This document shows, piece after piece, positions 46,401-57,665 of a stretch of 64,000 nucleotides of DNA. The DNA lies in assembly GCA_015143295.1 (NCBI GenBank), contig CM026570.1:6844047-6908046 (forward strand), given 5' to 3'. The stretch comes from Tetracentron sinense (taxonomy: Eukaryota > Streptophyta > Magnoliopsida > Trochodendrales > Trochodendraceae). The notes under the pieces are model-generated. The model saw nothing but the letters and a program-made list of their open reading frames with translations, ran no database searches and was not told where the DNA came from. The stretch's first letter is position 1; each line of letters opens with the position of its first letter. Both the position numbers and the translations under genes were made by a program.

Positions 46401-49400
46401 TCCTGCTCGTTACTCACTTTCTCTACATTATCTACTGTTGATTGATAATGGTGAACCAAAAAGCTATCAGGAACCACTACAAGCGGAAACTAAGGTTAAG
46501 TGAGAGCTTGCTATGGATGATGAGATAGACTCCTTCTCATCCAACCAGACATGGGATTTGGTGAAGCTACCTGAAAGGAAGAAGACTTTGCAAAACAAGT
46601 GGGTTTACAGGTTGAAGGAAGAACATGACGGTTCTAAGAGGTACAAGGCCAGATGGGTGGTGAAAGGTTTTCAGCAGAAAGCAGGGATAGACTTCACTGA
46701 AATTTTCTCACCAGTTGTGAAGTTGTCAAGAATCAGAGTAGTTTTGAGTATAGTGGCTATAGAAGATTTACACCTGGAGCAGTTAGATGTAAAAACTGCT
46801 TTTCTTCATGGTGACCTGGAAGAAGAAATCTACATGCAGCAACTATAGGGATATGTAGATGCCGGGAAGGACAATTTGGTATGTAAGCTCAAGAAGAGCT
46901 TATATGGCTTGAAACAAGCTCTTAGGCAGTGGTATATCAAGTTCGATACCTTCATGAATGACAAATGATACAGGAGTTGTCATTTAAATCATTGTTGTTA
47001 CTTCAAGAGATTTGAGTCATCTTATATAATTCTTCTGTTATATGTTGATGATATGTTTGTAGCAGGATCAAGCATGAAAGAAATTTCAAACTTGAAGAAG
47101 CAACTTTTGGAGGCATTTGATATGAAGGACTTGGGTCCCTCAATGCAAATACTTGACATAAGGATCAGTAGGGATAGGCCTAACAGGAGTTTGAAGCTTT
47201 CTCGAGCAGATTATGTGGCCAAGGTATTGAAGAGATTCAACATGGAAGGTGCTAAGCCAGTTAGCACTCCTTTGGCAAGTCACTTTAAACTTTGAGTAAA
47301 ACAGGGCGCTGAAACTCGGGAAGTATTGGAGTACATGTCCAAGATACCATATGCATATGCAGTTGGTAGTCTGATATACACAATGGTCTGCACAAGACCA
47401 GACATTGGTCAAGTAGTGGAAGTATTAAGTAGATTCACGAGCAACCTAGGAAAGGAGCATTGGGCAGTTGTGTAGTGGATTCTAAGGTACTTAAAGGGTA
47501 CTACAGAAAAGACTCTGTACTATGGAGGTTCAAAAATTAGTTTGCAAGGATTTTTTTGATTTAAATATGGCAGGGGATATGGATAACAAGAAGAGCACCA
47601 CAGGGTATGTGTTCACCCTGGGCAGTGTAGTAGTCAGTTTAGTCTCAAGGTTGCAGAAGATAGTCTCCCTTTCGACAACTGAAGCAGAATATGTTGCAGC
47701 AATGGAAGCTTGCAAGGAGATGGTACAACTTTAGAGTTTCCTAAATGAATTGGACATGAAGCAGTAGAATTGCAAATTGCACAGTGACAGTCAAAGTGCA
47801 ATTCACCTTGCGAAGAATTTAGTCTTTCATGCGAGGACAAAGCATATCGACATTCAATACCATTTCATCCGATCACTCTTGGAGGAGGGATTGATATTTC
47901 TGGAGAAGATCCACACAAGCCTAAATCCTGCAGACATTTTGACCAAGGCGGTTACCACAGAGAAGTTGAAGACATGTTCAGTTTCTGTTGGTCTTCAAAC
48001 TTGAAAATAAGAAGGTGATTCACGCCAACTTTCTATGGGAGAGCGGCACTATAGATGAAGCAAGTACGACGGAGCTCTTGGAGGTTAGTTTCAAAGTGGG
48101 AGATTGTTAAGTGATGGAGACTGATGGGACAAGTGGTTTTTAGCCTTGGCGTCCGAACGGTCCTTTAGGGAATTCGAAGGCCCTCCCCGGATCCCGCGTA
48201 TTTTGGTCTCCTAACTCAGTTTCTTAGGCCCATTTTTGCCCTAGTATTTAAGGTACTTCGGGATTAGGGTTTGGCATTCATTCATTCATAGCCACCAGGA
48301 GAGGTACTCTGCATTGCTTTTGTTTGGTTTTACCTTTGAGCATAGTGAAGTGGTGTGGATCTGTGGACGTAGGCATCATTAGCCTAACCACTTAAATCTA
48401 ATGTTGTGTATTCTTGTTTGCTTTACTCTGTTCTGATTATCCCGGTTATCGTGTTGTGGGTTTGTTGCGCAATTCCCAACATGTGGGCAGCCCTAAGGGG
48501 TCCAACCCACCTAGATTAGATTTTTCTTTATTTGTCATGTTTCTCCTCTTTAATGAATGTTTCCTTGTTTAATCATGATTTATGTTTGCATAACATGATT
48601 AACAACATATTAAATTCTCCATATAATTTTCTTTAATTTGGCTTGCACTTAGGGAGTAGGTTATGATCTTCGGATGGGGGTTTAGGGGTGCCTAACACCT
48701 TCCCATAAATTTAAAGGAATCTCTTACCCTAAAATCTCAACTTGACCATTGACCTTATCCACCATACAAATGGGATTCTATTTTCCCTAAAATAAATAGG
48801 GGGCGCCTCCTCAAAGGCATTTAGCGTCATTCCTCTTGATGGATTGCCTCAAGATGGAAAGACGGTAAATTTCCGTGCTCACACGTGCATGTAGATTGAA
48901 TTGGTTATGCAGGCATAAGGTTGAGTCCAAATCCTGTTGTCTCTGCTATATAGCAAATTACACTTCCACTTGAGATTTTTGTTCTTATTTTGTGTGTGTA
49001 TTACATATATTTCCTTTCATATCTCCATACATAGCTTTTTCATTTAATTCAAGCATTTACATCATAACCAAAAGTCAACGAAACTAGAGGCCTTTCACAC
49101 TCAATATCTCAAGCATTTCAATATCTTTGTGTTTTATTCTGAAATTGTTAGCTGTTCATTATAATTCTATCAGAGATTATTATGTAGCCTATGATACCAC
49201 ACTTTATCTAAAACAAAATATTTGATACCAAATACTGATTTTAGTAGTATTGTATTTATTTGATACTTGGATTTACAATATTGCTATAAAATTTGGCTGT
49301 TATAGGGTTCAAGTGTCCCTTTAGTTGTCAAGTGGGCAGATACTGAAAAGGAAAGGCAAGCACGGAGGGCTCAGAAAGTTCAATTCCAGACTTCTAATTT

Positions 49401-50576
49401 TCCAAATACTGATTCGACACAGCAACCTTCATTATTTGGGGCCCTGCCAATGGGTTATATTCCTCCATATAGTGGATTTGGTTATCAGGTTTGTTTCATT
49501 ATTGATTTTTAGTTCTGAGTCATGTCAAGTCATGACATGCATAAGCTGATAAGCCTAATTTGTGGATTTGCCTTGTATTTGCACAACGGATCTTGAAACT
49601 TAAAACGTTGTGGCAGAGCTTGAGCCTCACAGTATCCTTTCTCTTTACTTAAAATTCCATTAAAATCCAGCCTTGATGTTTCTTTTATTTACTGCATCAC
49701 TAGGCCTTTGTTGTTTTAACATTGTGGAGCATAATGAAGTCAGGAATCTGGTGATCATCTTGTTTTCTTTGTAGGCACCTGGAACTTATGGACTAATGCA
49801 GTACCGCCTACCACCAATGCAAAATCAACCTGGTTTCCACAATATGATTCCATCAGTAAATCAAGGAAATGCATTGCATGGAATTACACCTGATCTTTCC
49901 GCCGGTATTGCTCCTAGAAATTTTGCAACATTGCCATCTGCGAGTTATATAGGCGCTCCATATCCTATGGTGCCTGGTCCTCAGTATCCTATGGCCTATC
50001 ATGGTGGAATGATGAGTCACAGACCTTTGAGTAGTTCCCCTGGTTCAGTGTCACCTGCAATTGTGAACAGTAACTCAGCAACATCTTCAAATGTAAGCGC
50101 AAGTTCAGGGGTTCAGGTTGAAGGTTGGTAAAAAAAATAATGTGGCATTCTTGTGGTTCTTTTTAAGGTAAAGTCTTGATGCTTGTTGCAATATTAATTA
50201 TTTTTCATCTTCTGTTGAACTTAGGTCCTCCTGGCGCTAATCTATTTATTTATCACATCCCTCAAGAATTTGGTGATCAAGAGCTCGCAAATGCTTTTCA
50301 AGCATTTGGCAGGGTGTTGAGTGCAAAGGTCTTCGTTGACAAAGCCACTGGTGTCAGCAAATGTTTTGGTAAACAGATTATCTATTCTCCTTTGGATCTG
50401 GGATGAGTTCTGTGGAATTCTCTACCTCAAATCAGCCTCTATTTGCAGGATTTGTCAGTTATGACTCTCCAGCAGCAGCTCAATCTGCCATTAATGTGAT
50501 GAATGGATGCCAGTTGGGTGGTAAAAAGTTGAAGGTACAGCTTAAGAGAGACAACAAACAGAATAAACCTTATTGA
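34988..50576 (+). CDS. Bruno/CELF-like RNA-binding protein (BRN1/BRN2 type), complete
   Basis: Nine exons: 34988-35156, 35352-35434, 40695-40746, 40927-41052, 41197-41276, 49306-49488, 49775-50123, 50225-50368 and 50449-50576; 1314 nt, 437 aa, every junction GT-AG and in phase. Three RRMs: RRM1 with RNP2 LFVGQV (17-22) and RNP1 RGCCFLIC (56-63); RRM2 with LFVGML (105-110) and KGCAFLKY (143-150); a Pro/Gly/Met/Ser-rich linker (about 171-348); RRM3 with LFIYHI (354-359) and KCFGFVSY (393-400). This two-plus-one arrangement and the length match Arabidopsis BRN1/BRN2 (about 430-440 aa), which bind the SOC1 3' UTR and restrain flowering. That function is inferred from the family. Start: first ATG in frame with RRM1, preceded by an in-frame open leader. 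Intron 2 (5.3 kb) and intron 5 (8.0 kb) are swollen by transposons. A donor (GGAG/GTAAGT) follows the stop at once, so a 3' UTR intron is possible. Confidence 0.95.
36843..37920. mobile_element. hAT-like simple-word element (gggtcaaccggt words), nested in LINE
   Basis: Element 36851-37912, ends CAATGTTTTAAAAC and, reversed, TAGTGTTTTAAAAC, flanked by TTGCTAGA (36843-36850) and TTGCTAGG (37913-37920). Ends are rich in ccggtt, gggtca and ggttgaccc; the core repeats gaatttgagaaacac and tactaaatgggtac phrases (37060-37200). Removing the element plus one duplication joins LINE fragments WLKVIIAR and HGQSLSGN. Confidence 0.75.
38365..38451 (+). mobile_element. Very short LINE 3' tail nested in the LINE
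   Basis: The frame runs from an S-rich FPIA region into tctctatttaatgaaattgc and taccgatc followed by an A11 run, then resumes with FLPVD. The inserted piece matches the LINE 3' end style (ccgatcaaaa), so it reads as an 85-bp dead-on-arrival LINE copy. Confidence 0.5.
40402..40444. repeat. (TA)n microsatellite
   Basis: Pure TA dinucleotides in BRN-like intron 2, about 250 bp before exon 3. Confidence 0.95.
42090..43839 (+). mobile_element. gypsy-like LTR remnant, left part, split by copia element
   Basis: Non-coding sequence with a TATA-type box (cctataaataacccc, about 42760) and a continuation beyond the copia insertion at 48482-48870, where gggagtaggttatg and GGGGTGCCTAACACCTT match the gypsy-like motif at 7790 and 450. 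Holds a 100-bp tandem duplication (about 42541 and 42641, with ttaagtaaaagaaaaagc). Boundaries and strand are inferred. Confidence 0.35.
43840..44287 (+). repeat. 5' LTR of copia element 1
   Basis: Starts TGTTAAGTGATGG and ends CGATTCCCAACA. It includes a 12-bp C run (43962-43973) that the 3' LTR lacks. Confidence 0.85.
44326..48004 (+). pseudogene. Copia gag-pol polyprotein remnant
   Basis: Gag starts [17 protein letters not shown] (44326) and soon frameshifts. The zinc knuckle near 45025-45065 reads [14 protein letters not shown] and lacks its first Cys. The protease motif reads DSDAS instead of DSGAS (about 45195). Integrase fragments: [25 protein letters not shown], then a 21-G run (45924-45944) at the SDNGGEY position. 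Reverse transcriptase: [36 protein letters not shown], stop at 46848, and YVDDM intact at about 47043. RNase [11 protein letters not shown] and [11 protein letters not shown]. At least six stops or frameshifts, so no functional product. Confidence 0.85.
48105..48481 (+). repeat. 3' LTR of copia element 1
   Basis: Same termini as the 5' LTR; shorter by about 70 bp, with lost segments in the first third. Confidence 0.85.
48482..48870 (+). mobile_element. gypsy-like LTR remnant, right part
   Basis: Continues the sequence interrupted by copia element 1. Includes gggagtaggttatg and GGGGTGCCTAACACCTT, then ttaaaggaatctcttaccc, parallel to the fragment at 7737-7990. Confidence 0.35.
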
Positions 50577-51990
50577 TGCTGGAGGTAAGTTATGGAAGGA
50601 AGCAGAATTCTCTACCATATGTGGTCACATGCAACCTCGATGCTTGGGAGTGGTTGCAATATAAGCCAGAGATTGGGGTGGATTGGAGATATTAATGGTT
50701 ATATATGCTACTCCATTCTACTGATAGTTTCCTTGTGGGATTGGAATCCCTGAAACCTCATTGGTGCATTCTACACCAGTATAATCTGTAATTTATGTAC
50801 CATTGAATTTCATTGACATATTAATTTATTGATTTTTTCCTCGAGCATTCCTTGGTGGTATAATGCTGGGGCAACAGTCATGTAACATGGCTGTTTACTG
50901 TTTTTTAAATTTGGGTTCTCTCAATTTAATGACCAGATTTTTCACTGTTGAAATATGTTTTGGGAAAGTATGATTATCTCATGCAGTGTATCTCTCACAA
51001 GTCTGTTTTTCTCCCGGGTGTGTGAGCTCAGAGTGTTGAGTGTACTCTATCATTGTTCATTCCCTCTTTCTTCCTTTATGTAAACCTTTCTTTCCCAAAT
51101 CCATGTGATGTATCTGTGAAGTTGTTGGACATGTTGAGAAGCCACTACAGGCGTTCTTCCTGTCCAAGCAATGTCCATAAATGGGTTTTCAAAGTCCAAA
51201 GTTATGTGAAGTGATTTGTTTATCATGTTGTTTCTGTTGAAGACACGTTTCGTTTTGCAGTGACTCCTCAGGTATTGTGCATCTTTTGTGTGTTGATGTC
51301 TTGTCATTGTTGTGAGTATATTTTGTACTTCCGTTTCTTGTTTTGGTAACTCAGTCATGCCCTAAGATTCAGTACAGGAGTTCAGGCCATGCATGAATCC
51401 CGGAGAATGTTCTGCGACATGTAATTTGTTATCCTCCGTCCTGTCTCATTGTTAAGGAACCTTACTCTACTTTCGTTGCAATCTGACTGATTTGACATAT
51501 TGGGTGACTTTTTAAATAAATATCCTGCATGCTGATCTTCTCTCTGTTATCCATTTCAGGATATAGGAGAAGCATTGTCTGTAGGGTTCATCTGGTTATG
51601 ATGCAGGTACTGTTGAACGAGTTTTGGCTTGTATTTTTTTTACTTTTATCGAGCGTATTTATCTGTCTGTTGATGTTATATACTTTCATGAACATTGTAA
51701 TTGTTGTTGAGTATTTCTTAGACTCTATATCCAGACATAGTGGAAGATTTTTTTTATTTTTTTATCTCCCATGAATATGGCATGTTCTGAAGTTCGCATT
51801 GAAAATTTGGAAGTGAATTTGTGATCAAGAGACAACTTGGAGTTAGGTATTAATCGATTAAACCTTCATTTTTGTTACTGCATAATGCTTAGATGTAACA
51901 TTTAAGTATTTGGCTTTTGTTAATTCTCCCTAACAAAGCATGTACAATTGAGATACTGTCTGGAACTTTAGGATCACAACTTCACTTGCA
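50577..51990 (+). other. 3' UTR and downstream flank of the BRN-like gene
   Basis: Follows the TGA at 50574-50576. A strong donor GGAG/GTAAGT lies at 50583-50590 and a pyrimidine-rich acceptor-like ttcgttttgcag near 51260, compatible with a 3' UTR intron. No second gene is recognised. Confidence 0.4.
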
Positions 51991-51997
51991 GATCGAA

Positions 51998-52067
51998 GGA
52001 GCTTTGTATCAGCCAACTTACATTTTATATAAGGAGCTTTGTATCAGCCAACTTACATTTTATATAA
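51998..52067. repeat. 35-bp perfect tandem duplication
   Basis: The unit ggagctttgtatcagccaac followed by ttacattttatataa occurs twice in succession. Confidence 0.9.
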
Positions 52068-52149
52068 TAATATGTTCTAATTTTTTTCAGTTCCTCACTT
52101 TTTCTTCTATATACACCCCGCCTCTTGCTCTAATGGTGGGGTGTGGCCT

Positions 52150-52596
52150 CTTTCAAGCATAGTTACCAGAGTGAGAAGCAAAGTGAAAAAGAGAAGCGGG
52201 AAGCTCAACTCAAAAAAACCTAGGAAAGGGGATGTGAGAAATGAGATATAGGCTCCTCATTCCCATTATGTTATTATGGGTAGTAATACCTTTGATTTTA
52301 CCTTACATGAGATTTTTGTGGAATAGTAGGTGTCTTAGGTTCCAAACCGACGATACTTGCTTAGAGTCTACACCCTAAGCTATAGACTGTGGTCTATCCC
52401 ATCACTTCATACATACAACTCCCTTTGACTACTAAATGGGACATGATGGAAGCGAGTTTCCTAAGAAGCGAGTCTGTATGAGGAAACGAGCTTCCTAAGA
52501 AACGAGTCTGTTCGAGGAAACGAGTCTAGGAAACGAGCTTCCGGGGTAGCGAGCTTCCCAACCTATACATAGCTTCCCAACAACTATGCTCTCAAG
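52150..52596. mobile_element. hAT-like simple-word element (gaagcg words), second copy
   Basis: Element 52158-52588, ends CATAGTTACC and, reversed, CATAGTTGTT, flanked by CTTTCAAG (52150-52157) and CTCTCAAG (52589-52596). Colinear with the copy at 20973-21345: aagcgggaagctcaa, the core with catgagatttttgtg and taggttcc, then cgagcttcc arrays and tacatagcttccc. The word arrays have changed in copy number between the two. Confidence 0.8.
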
Positions 52597-52859
52597 TGAG
52601 AGGTCTCGAGATCTAATCCTCCCGGGCAATGAGTCGCAATGGCTCCAATCCCCAAGCTAACCACTGACCGTAGGTAAATGATATCCAAAGCAAAATTTTT
52701 TTTATATATATTCTATATTACTTATTAATTATTGTAAAATTGAATACAAACTACTAATGACACCTAAAGAAGGAGCATCACCCAAAGCTACATTGGTGAT
52801 TTCACATGTATTGTACTAGACCTGCTCTTGGCTTGTATGTGACTGGAATAGGAATAGGT

Positions 52860-53079
52860 AGTTGGATTTATTTGAGAGATTATTAGGGTTTGAAAGAGAA
52901 GAGAGAAGAATATGTTTAGAGAAAATTAGTGAGAGAGATTAATGATCTCTCTCACACACTTAATTATTTATACTCTACTAATGCTATACTATTAGTATAT
53001 AAGAGATACTAATAGTATACCAAAAATGTAGTGTATAAGAGATAACATAAACATAAAGCCCATAAAGCTTTATTCAACA
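52860..53079 (-). repeat. 3' LTR of copia element 2
   Basis: Matches the 5' LTR; same termini, next to the polypurine tract at 53080-53089. Confidence 0.9.
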
Positions 53080-53089
53080 CTCCCCCTCA
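53080..53089 (-). promoter_or_regulatory. Polypurine tract of copia element 2
   Basis: TTGAGGGGGAG on the minus strand immediately precedes the 3' LTR (TGTTGAATAA). It primes plus-strand DNA synthesis in this family. Confidence 0.8.
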
Positions 53090-53360
53090 AGTTGGAGCGT
53101 AGATATCACTCATGCCCAATTTGCCAACAATGTTTCGAAGAGTACTACCAAGACCCTTAGTCAACACATCAGCCAGTTGATCTTCAGACTTCACAAATGG
53201 GGTCAAATATAATATACCCCGCCTTCAACTTCTCCTTGATGAAATGACGATCTATCTCAATATGCTTGGTTCGGTCATTTTGCACCGAATTATGAGCAAT
53301 ACTAATAACGGCTTTATTAATATAAGCTCATGAGACCTTCACTAGGAAGCCCAATCTCAC

Positions 53361-56300
53361 TCAGGAGCAATCAGAGCCAAAACATTTCTCATGACTGTAG
53401 CTTCGCCTTGTGGTATTGTTACCTAAAAAAAAAAATCGGAGCCAAAGCAATTCACACACACTATGTGCCATGGCTCTAAACTCTGCCTCTGCACTGGATC
53501 TAGCAACAACGTTTTGTTTCTTATTTCTCCATGTGACAAGATTACCTCCAACCATGGTGCAATACCCGGAAGTAGAGCGTCTATCAGAAACTGAGCCGGC
53601 CCAATGTGCATCGGTGTAGGCTTCAATCCTTAAGTTCCCATTACAGGTATACAATAAACCCTTCCCAGGAGACGACTTTAAGTAGTAGAGGATCCGATTC
53701 ACTGCATCCAGGTGGCCAATAGTTGGTGAATGCATGAATTGACTGATTGCACTGTAGCATAAGCAATATCTGGCCTAGAAAGAGAGATAAATAAGCTTGC
53801 CAACAAGTCTTTGGTACTTTCTAGCATTTGGTAGACGTTTCCCACTAGCTTCACTGAGTTTATGATCCGGGTCTATAGGTGTTTCACATGGCTTATAACC
53901 CATCATGCATGTCTTCTCAAGTAGGTCAAGTACATACTTGCGTTGAGAAAAAAATATGCTCTTCTTAGATTTGACAACTTCAATCCCAAGGAAATACTTT
54001 AGAAGACCCAAGTCTTTGATCTCAAATTTCTTTGCTAACTTGTCTTTTAGTGATTCTATCTCATCCAGATCATCACCTGTTATAACAATGCTATTCACAT
54101 AAACAATCAAGACAATCACCTTCTGGCACAACCGCTTTAGGAATAATGTGTTGTTTGTAACCATTCTTCACCATAGCACTGCGAAAACGATCAAACCATG
54201 CTTTGTGGGGCTGCATCAGTCCATACAATGCCTTCTTCAGCTTACACATTCCCTTTATTTGAGGGGCATTTGAACCCAAGAGGAGGTAACATATACACCT
54301 CTTCCTCTATATCACCGTGAAGAAATGCATTCTTCACATCAAGCTGAAACAAGGGCAAATTCTGATTGACTGCAAGAGAAATGAGGACTCTTACTGAGTT
54401 CATTTTTGCAACTACGACAAATGCTTCCTGATAGTCTATGCCCGTAAGTTTGAGTATACCCTTTTGCAATCAAGCGAGTTTTGTATTTCTCAACTGAGCC
54501 ATCAGAGCGGTGCTTCACTGTAAACACCCACCTACATCCAACCGACCTCTTTCCTTTTGGTAAATTGATCATATCCCAGGTACTATTTTTTTCAAGTGCA
54601 CACATCTTTTCTTCCTTAGCCTGTTTTCATTCTGGTTGAGACAAAACATCTGCTAAACTGCGAGGGACAGACACAAAAGACAAAGCCAAGACAAAAGAGC
54701 GATATGAAGAAGACAAAGCATGGTAAGAGACAACATTCGAAATAGGATGTCGAGTACATGTTCTAGTACATTTCCTAAGAGCAACAAGAACTTCAAAGTC
54801 AATAATGTCAGGACTAGAATGAACAATGTTACCTGGATCAAAAGAAGTCTCTTGGTGGGGCTCATTATGATCTTTCTATCTTCTCTTGTATACTTGCAAT
54901 TCCTTGATCACAGGTTCACTCCCCCTGTCTATAATCGATGTCTGAAGAGAAAATAGGAATATGAAGAGAATGAGAAATCTCTTCACTAATGCTCTCCCCT
55001 TGAAAAGATGTTTCCTTAGCAGAAAAATAAGGAGTAGACTAAAACAATGTAACATCCATAGAAATGAAATACCGACGAGAAGGGGGATGATAGCATTTAT
55101 ACCCCTTATGATGAGAGCATACCCAAGAAATAGACAGTGAAGAGCCTTATGATCGAGCTTTGTGTGAGCAGAACGAGCATTATGCACAAAGCAAATACAC
55201 CCAAAGATCCGCGGGACCACTGGAAACAAAGGAGTGGAAGAAGATAACAGGGAAACAGGAGATTGGAAATCCAAAATCCGGGAAAGCATTCGATTGATTA
55301 AGAATGCAATAGTCAGTATGGCATCAGACCAGAAAAGTTGAGGCACATTCATTGCAAGCATAAGAGAGCGAGTAACTTCCAACAGATGTCTGATTTTCCG
55401 CTCAACCACACCATTTTGTTGAGGTGTGCCAGCACAAGAAGTTTGATGAATGATACCATGAGAATAAAAAAACGTAGCCAAACTAGTAGACATATACTCT
55501 CCCCCATTATCTGAACGAATGACTTTAATTGAGGTATTAAATTGAGTGACAATCATTGTGCGAAAAGAAGGAAAAACAGCACCTACTTCACCCTTAGATT
55601 TTAACATATACACCCATGTAGTACGAGAAAAATCATCCATAAAAGTAATAAAATACTTAAAGCCATACGATGAAGTAAAAGGGGATGGTCCCCACACATC
55701 AGAATGCACGAGAGAAAATGGTGAATTGCATTTATTACCTCTATAGGGATATGAAGTTCGATAATGTTTTGCAAATTCACAAGTTTCACATTGAAAAGAG
55801 GAAAGCAAACTAGAAACAGATAAATGCGGAAATAAACGCCTAAGAAGAGAAACAGACGGATGGCCAAGACGTCTATGCCACCAGAATAATTCCGCGCTAG
55901 TAATACTCCGAACACCAAGGGGTATATACTGGACTGATGAAGCAATGCGAGGCAAAGGCGAGCAAATACAACCCTCGCTCCTCATGGCCCGTACCGATCG
56001 TCCTCTTTGTTTCCAAGTCTTGAAACACACAGTGAGAAGGGAAGAAAGTGACACTACAGTTCAACAATTTTGTAATATGACTAACAGATAAAAGATTTAA
56101 GGTGAACTTAAGAACATGAAGAACATAGGAAAGGTACAGAGGGTGTGACAACAACACTCCCCTTACCCGCAATGGATGATAATGTACCATCCTTTGCCTA
56201 CCATAATCAATGAAGTAAGATGAAAAAAAGGAGAATATACCAGTAATATGATCAGATGCTCCTGAATCAATAACCAGGAGTGACTATGATCATGCACTAA

Positions 56301-57414
56301 AAGCTGAGGTTGAGGTACCTGAGTAAGGGACTGAGGCGGCACTGGCGATACTTGGTGTCTCAAAAAAGGGACATAAAACGACGGAGGGCATCGATCTCAT
56401 CTCGAGACAGGTTAGGGCTATCGGAAGGAGGTACAGTAATAGATAATGGGGCTATGGATGTAACAGACCGAATACTCGAACCCCCTCCAGATTGTCTGTC
56501 CCTGTCTCCTCGTCCACCGTCAAAAGGACCCCGTGGAGGTGGCCAACAGGTGTCGCTTGTATGATGGATGCACCCACAGTGATCACACTTAAGTTAGTTA
56601 TGATCATCTGTATAAGGTCCAAAAGATCCAAAACGACCACCTTTGCCATGATCACCACTCCTACCTCCCCAGTGGAATGAGGAGGCTAGTACAGATCTAA
56701 CAATAATGGGAGGAGGAAGCATAGCACTCCGACGATGCTCCTCATGATATAAGAATGCATAGACCTCATTAGGAGGTGGGACCGGATCTTTGCCAAGTAT
56801 CTTGACCCTTGTTCATAATCCATATTCAGGCCTGCAAGTAGCTCAAACATCCGATTCTGTTCAACCAATTTTGTATAAGCAGCCGTATCCTCTGGGCACT
56901 TAGCTTTGAAGGTTTGATAGTGATCCAACTTTTCCCATAGACGACGAAGAGTGGAATAGTATGTGGGAATAGACATATCTCCCTCTGCTTTAGTTGCCAA
57001 CTTGCCAAATACTCTAACGCAACTCATAAACACGTGCAATACCTCCAATCTTAAAACAAGTCTATGTTGCGGCATCCCATATATCTCGTGCAGAAGGAAG
57101 AAATAAGTAGGCACTATTGATATCTGGCTACCATGAATGGAGGAGCCATGACATTACAATGGGATTCTCAGCCTCCCACTTGACATAGGCTGGATCTGTG
57201 GACTTGGGTGTGGGAATGGTACCATTCAAATAACCCATCTTACTTTTGCATTTAACAAACAACATAGCGGATTGAGAACATGCTATAAATTATTCTCATC
57301 CAACTTCACTGTAGTAATCAAGAGGCTTGGGGCATCACTTGTAGGGACCCCAATATTCCCTCTTCTATGCACAGGGATACTAGAGAATTGAGTCACCTCA
57401 TATTCATCCGCCAT
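53361..57414 (-). pseudogene. Copia gag-pol polyprotein of element 2, broken
   Basis: Gag begins MADEYEVTQFSSIPVHRR (57414) and meets a stop after NNL; the gag core (about 57050-56750) has PTYYSTLRRLWEKLDHY and FELLAGLNMDYEQ. A CCHC knuckle CDHCGCIHHTSDTC is intact (about 56555-56595). A 392-codon open stretch (56054-54876) carries GAG-pre-integrase WHRRLGHPS and the integrase D-D-E set (HSDVWG, RSDNGGEY, NGVVERK). Reverse transcriptase: CRWVFTVKHRSDGS, QLDVKNAFLHGDIEEEVYM, but the active site is YVNS instead of YVDD (about 54095), so polymerase activity is lost. RNase H: TDAHWAGSVSDRRSTSGY and SSAEAEFRAMAH. Several frameshifts separate the blocks. Confidence 0.9.
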
Positions 57415-57599
57415 AATATTCAAACCAAGAAACAATCACAAATCACACACAAATCTTCAACTTAGGGCTATACCACCCTAGAGGATCTCCCAAAGTAGGG
57501 TTTCACCACTTGTACCCGCTCAATACTCAACCAAAACACACTAAAGTAGGGTTTCACAACCCTATATTCGCTTCCTTGAATTAATGAGAATGATACAAG

Positions 57600-57665
57600 C
57601 CTCCAAATAGTAACCCAACACCACATAGGTTGCTTAGTGCACCACATAGGTTGCTTAGTGCACCA
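57600..57665. repeat. 22-bp tandem duplication in copia element 2 leader
   Basis: The unit caccacataggttgcttag with tg occurs twice head to tail between gag and the primer site. Confidence 0.85.

Larger units (their letters stand above)
43840..48481 (+). mobile_element. Ty1/copia retrotransposon, degenerate, with both LTRs
   Basis: LTRs 43840-44287 (448 bp) and 48105-48481 (377 bp) both begin TGTTAAGTGATGG and end ATTCCCAACA. Flanks tgtag and tgtgg are a 5-bp target duplication with one mismatch. After the 5' LTR, tAGTATCAAAAC is a decayed tRNA-Met primer site; aaagtgggagat before the 3' LTR is the polypurine tract. Domain order gag, protease, integrase, reverse transcriptase, RNase H is the copia order. 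The LTRs differ by many substitutions and about 70 bp of indel, so it is old. In BRN-like intron 5, same strand. Confidence 0.9.
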
